From Intoshia linei (Eukaryota > Orthonectida > Rhopaluridae), in NCBI GenBank assembly GCA_001642005.1, contig LWCA01000205.1, forward strand, positions 1 through 40,681: 40,681 nucleotides of DNA. Reading direction: 5' to 3'. The notes beneath the pieces were generated by a model, which saw only the letters and a list, made by a program, of their open reading frames with translations, did not search any database and had not been told where the DNA came from. How positions within the stretch are numbered: position 1 is the first letter of the stretch; each line of letters starts with the position of its first letter. The translations under genes and the position numbers were made by a program. Shown one piece after another: positions 22,073 through 32,500 of the stretch.

Positions 22073-25000
22073 TTATGATATATATTTTTTAGCAAATTCT
22101 GTTATTCTGTTTTTAACGAGCAGAGGTAGCTTTGCCTTTAAAACTATGAACAGTGTAATGACATTTCCAAACAAAGTGATTGCAAAAACAAGAAACAAAG
22201 CGACCAACTAAATTTAGATTAAATAATAAATAGTATAAAATGTATGTGCAATAAGGTGTTAACTTTTTGATGGAATTGTAAAAATTAAAAAGATACAGCG
22301 TCGTACGGTATGAGAAATCCAATAAAAATAACATCTGTGGTGTTTGTTTTTAATATGATTACAAAAACATCGACCTGCTCTGCAATTTAAAAATACCCAT
22401 AATATTTTAAACTGAAATTTATTATTATTATTAATTTAAAGTCGATTAACGGTGTCATTATCTAATTCACCGTCAATTTATGTAACCGACCTAATTTTTG
22501 TAGGTATTTGACAGTATTTATAGTATGGTCGTTACTTCACCCCATAAAGAAACTAAGAAATAATATAAATAAATTTTTTAATAGAAGTGGAAAGGTTGAC
22601 TCTTTAAGAGTGAATTATAGGGTAGAACACCTAACAGTGAAAAATATAATTATGATGCAACAAACTTTTTTTAATGGTTTTATCATTATGATACAACTTA
22701 TAACCATACAACTTTTATGGGTCCAACAGTTACGAATTTGCCTTCATTAAAATTTCATCAACCTTATGCCCCGGTTGTATAATTTCTGTGAGATTTTATT
22801 ACCAATTAGTTTTGTCAAAAATGTTGCTTCTCAAAGATGAAACGGGATACTAACCTACACTTCTGTTAACCTTTATTTATACATTTCTGGAGTTCTTTTT
22901 ATTTTACAGATAAAATATGGGAAACATAAAACATTATAATCTGATCGAATCACAATAATTATTATTTTTTTATTAAGTGATTTAACATATGTATTTTTGT
23001 TCTGAGAAAAAAGTTAACACCTTAATGTGCAATACATTGCTTTTTTATTATGGAATTTTGTAAATAAAATTATAACCTGTCTGTTAATGTACAATAATGT
23101 TTTAATAAATTGATATAAAATATATAATAAGGTACTATCTAAATCAGTGGTTTTCAACCGGGGGTCGCGAGAATTTGAACAGTAAAAAATATAAATAAAA
23201 CTGAATATTCTTTTTTAATATTTTCATTTATGTGAATTGATATGATGATTGGAGTATATAGAAAATTTTTGGGTCGCGAAAATTTTTTATGTTCGTAAGG
23301 GAAGTCGCGAACACAAAAACATTGAAAACCACTGATCTAGATATTCCAAAAATTTATATTAAATTCCATGAAGTGCCACTTGAAATTAATTCATTATGAA
23401 CGAAATTGTTAAATTTAAATTTAACTTAAAAATTAATAATGTGTAAATACATATTAGAGCAGTGGTTTTCAACCTTTTTGTGTTTGCGACTCCCTTATAA
23501 ACATAAAAAATTTTCGCGACCCAAAAATTTTCTTTATAATCCAATCATCATATCAATTCACCTAAATGAAAATATTAAAAAAGAATATTCAGTTTTATTT
23601 ATATTTTATATTGTGTTCAAATTCTCACGACCCCTGATAAATTTCGCGACCCCTGGATGAAAACAACTGTATTAGAGTATATACCGAATTACATGCATAT
23701 ATAACGATAAATGAATGTATAAAAATTAAATTGGCTATTTATTCTTGACAAATAACTGTTCTTACATAACAATATATCAGACCATTTAAGAAACTAGTTT
23801 TAGTTTATTACTATTAATAATTTATCCTTACTTATATAATATGCTAAGCAATATTTGTTTGTGTGTGTTACCGTTTATTTCAATAACTACTAGTCTTAGA
23901 ATTTTATAAAGTCCACATTTCAATTATAGTTTTTTCCGAGTGTCAAAAACCCAATTGTCGTTTTTTTGAAAATCAAACGAGTTAGAATTTAAAAAAATAT
24001 ATACGCTGTACCGAAATGTAATGATATAAAGTTAAACGATAAACTTATAGTTTGGTTTAAAAGTAATTTATTAATTTATGAGCTATTCTTTTAACTAAAT
24101 AGTTAATTTTTTAATAAAATAACTTATTTTTTTATTAAAATAATATACTTTTTCATTTATAATGGCATAATTCGACATATACTCTAATGTATATAAAAGT
24201 GAATCTGAAACATCTGCCCTCAACAAAGTTAGGTATTATTTGTACAAAATACACAATAGACAAGTTAGTGGATACTAGTGTTTCAATTTTACCAAATAAA
24301 ATTTTCACTACCGGTAATTTCTTTTTTAAAAATAGCTTAAATCATTTTTAAATCGACCTTTACAATGAAGAATTCGTTAAGAATAGATAAAAACAATTTC
24401 ACGTACAATTTTTCATTATACATACAGAGTTTTATATCAAAATAATGGATCAGAATCAAAAATAAACATTGATGTGACGTCAAAAATTGTCTCGAATCGT
24501 CGAAATAATAAAATGTTTTCACTCTGAAATTAAAAACCCAAAGAATTCAATTTCAGTAAAAGTTAGAATACTTTCTACGACCAAACATTAAAAACAAAAA
24601 TATAATAAAAAGTTTATTTAATCAGTCTTTCAGGTGCAAAATAGGATTTATAAAAAATTGCATCCAAAATACTAAAAGACAATCTTGATTCACATTTCAT
24701 TATTACTTTCAACAAGTGTGGAACGACTTAATGAGCGATTATTAAAATTTATACATGTAAATTGATGGAATTATTTGCAACATTAACTCTACATCAATAT
24801 CTCAAAAACGTTAGTACACAATAAACATTTTATTATCATTATAAAAAAAAATTTAAATAAGAGGTAATCAAAAATAATTACCGGTAATAATTTACCGATA
24901 AAGAAACACTAGTTGAATCGTATCATACGACTATAATATTAACTTAAAATAAACCTATAGTCAATTCATCATTGATACGATTCATTTTTGGTATGTAATA

Positions 25001-28000
25001 ATTATTTTTATAATAAATTAATTTACCTGCCATTCCATTTTGTTTTGAGTCGTGTATAAATGATATAATTTATAAGTGATAAAGCTGTGGTAAATCTAAA
25101 AGAAATAAATTTTTATTAACTAATTAATCCTTACATATCCTAAAACAAGAAACGGTAACAGAAACGAAAGACCTCGCCACATCCATGATTGAAATCCTTC
25201 TATTATTTATAATATAAATAAATAAATATACATTATATATTTATTATATGAATATTATACATTATATAGTAGGGTTTTTCAGCTACCACCTTTTCATTAA
25301 ATTGAAAATATATGTTATAATAACATGTTATAAAATTGTTATGTATTAGAATATGAACGTCGTTCATATTCTTATGTAAATGATACGTACACGGTACACA
25401 GTGGTGCTTTTGATGATAATTGGTAGGCTATGTAGGTTTTAATATAGGTTTCGCTTCCCTCAGTTACAGAATTTTGTACACACAACGATATATAATATTA
25501 ATATACATGTATAATGAATTTAAACAAACCCACAGTAATATGCATATCATGAGTCATTCCAAGTGATTTTAGCCTATACAAAGAACCGTTTTGATAATAG
25601 TACTGTGCAATATGTGTCAAACCTAAATTTAAAATAGACTTTAAATAAAGGTCCATCTGAAGAATTGTGTAAAAAATGTATGACAGCGGTTCCCAAATGA
25701 AGTTCTGCGAACCGTCATAGATCCTTATAAAAAAATTACCCAACCCAGAAATAAAAAAACTTAAGAATAAAATGATTACAATAAATAGATAAATCAATTA
25801 AACAATAAAAAATGGTAGATAAAGGATATAAATTAAAGTGAAAAAAATATGCAATTAAAAAAAATTCAGATTTTTCACTAATAATTATAACTAATAGGCA
25901 TCACCAACTGTCGACTTTCAAAACCATAATGTGTTAATATTTAAAACCTAAATATTGAATATATTACTTATATACATCGCAAACCATTTGAACGTGGAAT
26001 GAAATTCCATATATGCGTAGCTAGTCGGCCTAAAAATGACAATTATCTACCTAAAATTTCACAAGAATGAAAATGAAAACTATTTGTATCAACTATTAAG
26101 GTTATTATCTACTCATCCTGATATGCATAAGTATTAATCCGTTTTTCTAATTCTGTTGACAAAACACTATCAATTCATTAACAAAATTTATTTACATAAG
26201 AAAAAATCAAGTTTTATGAAATATGTCACATACCTTTAATTTAGTTACTATTAATAGTATTATTAATATCTTGGTTAGTTATGAAGTACATTGCATATAC
26301 AAATTTTTATGTTACATTTTAACGAAATTGTTTGAATTTTTTGATCCTTAATTCAAAAAATTTTATAAATTTAGGGTGAAAGCAGCCTATCTTTAAATCT
26401 ACTAATAACAATTTTTTTAGAATTAATAAAATGGATTCATACTTTAAATTTTGGTGAAATTAGAACTGGGAGAATAAACACGCCATTAAAATTAATAATG
26501 TAGATTGTACGATGAAAAATTGATGAGAAATATGAACAATGTTCATTGAACATTTAAATATCTATATTATTTAAATTAAATCATAATAATATCAACATAA
26601 TCATCGATTTTACTAATTTATCATATAATTCATTTTTTCTCGAAAATTTAGTCGGTTTCTTTAATTTATTCAGAAATCAGTATTCATTTATTATCTTATA
26701 TTCATATCTTTGGTCATTGTCATTAAACCTTGAAGAATCCACAAAAATATTGTCAAAAAATAAATATTATGATTAATTAACAAAATCGATGATTATGTGG
26801 CTCTAAGATGTATTGCTCAACTGAATGTTCGCCGATATAACATAATGAAAAATATCAATACCATATTAACAATATTCCTGCACCAATTGTCGACATAAAA
26901 TGATGAGCTACCCACCAACCTTTAATTCTAAAATATTTAAATTAAATTAATACACTAGAAAAATCAATCCCAACGTTTTTTGGTACAGATCTTTGAAGAT
27001 TTTATTAATAGTAGTTATCAAATGAAATAGTCGCATTTCATTTTTACCAAAAAAAGCTACTTTGTTACAATAATTGGCACCTTATAAGCCTCATTACTCC
27101 AAATATTTCTGAATTTTCAGTGATTACTAGGGCGATCAATGTCATAAAAATAATTATTTTTTATAATTTTAAAAAAATGTTAGAAATTTAAGAGGGAACT
27201 AATAAACAAATTTAATAGGGTATATCAATTTTTAAAAAATCACAATGTCATATTTCTGACATAACTGTCATAATTTAAAAAAATGTATATTCTCCTAACG
27301 AATATACCTAAAACAATAATATAAATTAACAATTTTCAATTTTACTATGTGAAATCAAATCACCAAAAATTTTGGCACAGCTATTGAACAGTCAAACCTC
27401 ATCATCAAGTGTTAAAAGATCCGTTTTCGTTGTTGAATATATTATCCGACGAAAGAAATTTTTGGATGGGTCGTATAATAATTTTTAGTAATATTATTTG
27501 TAAATTTTAAAAAAAAATGCCATACATGCCCATTTTTTGAGGTGATGAAGATTATACTTACATATCTATAAAGTATCATAAAAATTTCAAATTTGGCCAC
27601 TTATGTGAGTGTATTAGTGATTTTAACACTAAAAAATGAAGCAGATTATAATATATAAACAATACATCATAATTATTGAAAGATTAGTTACCTTTCAATA
27701 AATTTGAGATTTTACCTAAATTAATGACGTTCTAATATTTTAGATGGTGTTTCTCAACCTTTTTTGCATTGGGCGTACTTGAAAGCAAATAACAAACTAA
27801 TGCAATTTTATATTTGTTGGCCAAATGTTGGGTGTTTACTGAAAATCTTCATAAAATCAACTGAAATAATATAAAAAGTTGCTAGAAAAAGCTGTATATT
27901 CACATAAAAATAAAAAACTTTTTTTTTACGGTACAAAAACCATTTAAAAATACTCTGGGCGAAACGTGACTATAAAAATGTAAAAAAAATTTACCTTGAT

Positions 28001-28748
28001 CCATTAATCCTCAAAATACTTTCCCTAATTGTCAATGTACAATAATACCATAAAAGTATAAATTGATAAACAGAATCTAATGTTCTAAATAAAAACAATA
28101 AATCAATTTCTGTCTAAAAATATAAATAATATAATTACTTGTTGCATCCAGTCAAACAAATGATGAAAACGAGTAGAAACACACCCGAGCTAACGATAAA
28201 CTTGAAACGTTCATAATTTTGTTTATATGAAAATCTCATTATACAGTTATTTTATCAATTAAAAACTAATAAACCTACTTTCCTTGTCCATCATTGATAA
28301 ATTCAAATCACCCAAAACAATCTTCAAATAAAGACTATACATAAATCATCTAAAATTGTATACTAGTCACCTATTTTCTTTAGGTAACATTTCTTCATAT
28401 CCATCAGTCTCTTTTGCAATACATTCCAATTTATCTTTTAAAATATGTAAATTTTCACGATTACTGGTATCAGTCATTTTAAGGCTAAAAATTTTTAAAT
28501 TAACAAACAAAAAATATTACTTTAAAATAGCTTCATTAAGTAATTTAAGTCTATATCTCCGATGTTTAACATCAGATACACATTTATTTCGTAATTTTAA
28601 TATTGTTTTAACTTGTTGTTTATATTCGATATAATTACCCTATCAAAATATTAATCAATAAAAAGAAAGATACTGTAGTTTGTTGACATTCCTTATATAG
28701 TTCATCTACTTGGGCTGTTATGCCCTCAACTTGAATATTTTTGTCCAT
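22073..28748 (-). CDS. tmem120: TMEM120/TACAN-family membrane protein, 12 exons, complete
   Basis: Exons (minus strand): 28748-28674, 28639-28521, 28484-28371, 28334-28275, 28234-28139, 28084-27995, 26927-26862, 26029-25968, 25622-25530, 25199-25135, 25095-25027, 22207-22073. Phases close at all junctions, giving 347 residues, close to the roughly 340 of vertebrate TMEM120. The N-terminal ~100 residues are charged and helical like the family's coiled coil; then LPKEN and [40 protein letters not shown] and [17 protein letters not shown] (186-198), [33 protein letters not shown] (260-275), and the last span [17 protein letters not shown]. Six membrane spans are expected. The WWxxHH block is the family's conserved core, in which structures show bound CoA; a mechanosensitive role is debated. 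The ATG directly follows a 3' splice site. Seven introns are 34-54 bp or slightly longer; intron 11 is 2.8 kb and full of MITEs. Confidence 0.93.
22491..22745 (+). other. ORF antisense within the last TMEM120 intron
   Basis: After a plausible acceptor (TAATTTTTGTAG) one frame is open for about 82 codons, starting [19 protein letters not shown] and ending RICLH. A second frame (about 22619-22769, broken by one TAA) reads [17 protein letters not shown] and later [20 protein letters not shown]. The hydrophobic start followed by a basic then polar tail could be a membrane span plus cytoplasmic tail of a plus-strand gene such as the ADAM, but nothing links it to those exons. No family recognised. 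Confidence 0.2.
23145..23334. mobile_element. hAT MITE, forward copy
   Basis: A 190 bp element with CAGTGGTTTTCAACC at the left and ATTGAAAACCACTG at the right, inside TMEM120 intron 11. Flanks ATCTAAAT (23137-23144) and ATCTAGAT (23335-23342) form an 8 bp duplication with one mismatch. Confidence 0.9.
23460..23669. mobile_element. hAT MITE, inverted copy
   Basis: A 210 bp element starting CAGTGGTTTTCAACC and ending AAAACAACTG, flanked by a perfect TATTAGAG duplication (23452-23459 and 23670-23677). Its interior is the reverse complement of the 23145-23334 copy. The separate duplications show two independent insertions. Confidence 0.92.
23825..24010. repeat. Family A end fragment
   Basis: Starts TATCCTTACTTATATAATAT, then TTTGTTTGTGTGTGTTACCG and GTCTTAGAATTTTATAAAGT, matching the start of the 8415 copy and the reverse complement of the 33285 end. 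Truncated after about 190 bp; inside TMEM120 intron 11. Confidence 0.75.
25675..25800. repeat. hAT-like end in TMEM120 intron 8
   Basis: CAGCGGTTCCCAAATGAAGT followed by TTCTGCGAACC resembles degenerate hAT MITE ends. No partner end or target duplication was found. The hydrophobic ORF on its minus strand is not an exon. Confidence 0.4.
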
Positions 28749-29531
28749 CTAAAATAATTATAATCTTTGGGAATGCATTTAATCAGATACTAAAGTATTA
28801 CGATTAAATGTGCCAAATTAAAAATGGTAAACAATATCTAGTACATTAAAATCTATTCAAAATTACCTACTTGTACAAAACAAACGAAAAAATCAATTTA
28901 TCAGGTTACTAAAATAACCTCATCTACTCAAATTGAAACTAAAATTATTTAAATTGAGCCTTAATTCCTTTGCAAATTTTGTTTCGATGGATATTTATTA
29001 AAACTAAAAAAGTTTAAATTGATATGACCCTTAAAAATAACCGAATTGAAATGTTAACAATTTTTTATTATTTGGAATCTTACTTTTTAAATTCAATTCA
29101 ATTTAAAAATCTCGGAAATATACATTTTAAAATTATTTATACATGAATTGAATATGGGAAGACAAGGTCAATTTCTCAATTTAGTTGCTTATATACAAAA
29201 TTTATATATTTATGGAATAATCAATTAAGCATTCCTAAACTGACATTTTTTCTAGATTTTGTATGAATCATATCTTACTGACTTTAAGCATCAAGTGATT
29301 CACTTCGGATATCACTTAAATGTATATTTATGTATTTTGCAAAGCGAAATGATCATGCAAAAAATTATAAAAAAATATAAATATAAAAATGTACTATAGT
29401 TATTTTATGACTAACCAAAGAAAAAGTATACGCGCAGATAAAGCGGAAAAAAACATGAACAATTGAATTACTAATGTAATTAATTAATGTTCATTTTTCA
29501 TGTTTTTAAAAGAATTTAATAATAAATAATA

Positions 29532-32500
29532 TTAAATAACAAATCGATCCAGAGATTTTGCTCCCTTCTCTTGCCACATTTCTCGAGTGAGCCAAAAATT
29601 GTCATTGTTTTTGATAATTTCGGCAAATACTGATCCTCCAATAAATACCATATGACGTCTTCGTGGTGGGTCAACAATAACAAGCTTGAAATTCTAAATT
29701 TAAAAAATAATACATTTAAAATGTGGAATTGACAGAATAAAAGATGAATATTTTAAAAATGTTTAAAATTTTGCAATAAGTATAAAATTTTTCCACTGAA
29801 AGTTTAAGACAATGAATAAAAAGATGAATGGATTAAATAAGCGGTTCGTGAAATAATTTTACCTGTTTTTAAATTTTTTTTAAAATAGAAATACAATAAA
29901 TATTATATTTTATTTATTAATTTTAATTATAAATTATTATCCTTTACTTATATAAAAATAAATGTTTGTGTGTGTGTAATCATTTATTGAGAAAATTGAC
30001 TGTCGCAGGATTTAACAAAACAAAATTTCTAATTCTTTTATCCATTTTTCAGTTTCATAATTGAAGTCCTTCAGGGACAAAAACCTAATTTCCCTTTTTG
30101 TTTAAAAAAAATCAACCCAAAAGTGTAATAAAACATACATTCCGGAAGGCACTTTAAAAGCATTAACATTGTCGTTAATATCAGAATCAGAAACGCATAC
30201 CTTCAAAGTCAAAACCCAAAATTACCCTTTTTTTTTAAAAATAAAACATATCCTAAAACTTTTTTAAACATAAATTCTGGGATAGTTTTTAAAATCATAA
30301 ACATTATCATAAATGAAAACCTCAAAAAAATAATTTTCACGATCAAATCCCACATTACCATTTTTTTTTTAAAATGAAAATAGCCCTTGAATTTAAAAAA
30401 ATTACTAATATTAATAATTTTATACAGTTGTATCCTGTTAAGATACAGAAAAAAAATCAATCTGATTAAATGACGCCTTCATGATCAAAAAAGTACGTTA
30501 ATATTCATTTTTTTATATTTATAATAGTGAATAGTAGTATTTTTAGGTAAATTTTCTTATTAACATGTAAATTTATTTTTCTGGTAGAATAAAAATGTCT
30601 GCCCTCAGTAGAGCTAGGATGCAGTTTGTACGAAGTACATAACAGTAGCTAGTATTATATAATTAGTAAATTATAAAATTATATATTTAGTAGGAAAAAT
30701 AAGGCTTACTATCTTTATCAAAAATGTTTAAAATATACCTCTAATCCTTCTTTTTTACCTTTCAGAACTCGATCTAAATATAATTGTTTTAATTCACGTG
30801 CCAATCGGCTAGGTAATCCAGGATACATTGTTGATCCTCCTGACAGTAAGATATGCTTGTATAACGTTTTTCGAACATCCATGTCAGCTTTCTAAAAATA
30901 TAAATACACTGAATATTATGGACACATTTCAGTTAAATAAAATTTTAAAGTTCAGAGTTTGAACAGCAGACTCATCTATCGAAACCAGAGATGATTATAA
31001 CTTAGAGACTTGACATTTTTATCAATGTTATTATTGTTATTTTCATTATACATTAGTGGTTTAATTAGATGAATAATTTTATATCCACATAAAATTATTT
31101 ATTAGATCTAAAAAATAAATTTGGCCAAATTGGATTTTTTTGGGTTGGATAAATTGTTTCCAATATCTCAACTTTTGATCCAATTGCATTTTTTTAGGTT
31201 TAATAGTTTTTTCTCTCACGGTTAAATGAAATTACATCCTAGTGACTCGGTTCTATTTCACCCTTTATATGTACATTTCAAAACCAATAATTCTAATAAT
31301 GATATTTGATTACTACAAAACACTATCTAAAACTTTAGGCACACATCGTAATAAAATCACTCAAAAAATACAATTTCACGATGTGGACTCGACACTAACA
31401 AATAACGAAAATATATCTGTTGAGAAACACGTTAAAACATGCAATGCCATTCAGCAAATAATTTTTGTATGAAAAATTATATTATATTAACCTGAATGGT
31501 ATTAAAAATCATTTCACTCATTCCACTCCCTTCAACGTCAACTAAATGAGGTTGAAATAGACATTCTGGTGCATGATATCTTTCTGATCCAACTGTAATA
31601 ACCCGTCCGTCGGGTAACTAATTTTAAAAAGTATATTACATTAATATTAATTCAATATATTATTTGACATATTATTAATATTAATTTTGATCACTATCCA
31701 TGTAAAGGTGAGATTTTTGAAATACTAATGTAGCGGTCGTTTAAATTTGAGGACAATTTCCAAACACCTGCCAACTCTGTAATAAAATTTACTACGTAAA
31801 TATTAATATTCTCCAATAAAAATAAACAAAAGTTGATAAAATTTTTTTCACGAACGTACAATAATATTTTTTTGACTCAGAAGGATTCCAGAAACCCTAA
31901 TCTAGAAATACTGAATATGAGTATGAGTCTTGGCTACCATTTCATATAGGTCACTTAAATTCATACATGTATAATTATTTTTTATTTGCTAGAAAATGGC
32001 TCAATAATATAATTATCATCCTTTACTTATATATGCAAATTAATGTCTGTGTGTGTGAAAACAATTGAAAAATTTCACAGTCGTAGGATTTAAAAAAACC
32101 CAATTTATAATAGTTTTTCCCAGGAACTGTTTTTATCTATTTTTCACTTTCAAAATTTAAATTCTTCAGGGTCAAAAAGACAATTTTCCCTTATGTTTAA
32201 AAAAATCAACCCAAAACTTTAATAAAACATACATTCTGGAATGCGTTTTAAAATCATGAACATTATCATCAATGGAAAACTCGAAAAAAATAATTTTCAC
32301 GATCAACATTGCCTTTTTTTTTTAAAATGAATACAGCCCTAGAATTTAAAAAAAAATTACAGATAGTACAGTTGTATCATGTTAACAGACACAAAAAATA
32401 AATACTTAAAAATACTAATTATGTATCAATAATTAACAGAATCAGCACTTTATAAACATATTTCAGGTGAATTTTACCAATATTGCAAAAGATTGTAATA

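Noticed and set aside
24337-24522. Minus-strand ORF after a TTTTTAATTTCAG acceptor, tested as TMEM120 exon 12
   Set aside because: The phase does not match exon 11 and no family motif is present.
25690-25797. Hydrophobic minus-strand stretch with GLGNFF, resembling the last TMEM120 span
   Set aside because: It lies between exons 8 and 9 in a repeat, has no matching splice phase, and the true last span (LFGNVIT) was found at 22207-22073.
28356-28634. Plus-strand ORF
   Set aside because: It is the antisense shadow of TMEM120 exons 2 and 3.
31242-31472. Plus-strand ORF inside an ARP2 intron
   Set aside because: It lies antisense in intron 7, starts at a TTG or ATG without context, and has no recognisable motif.
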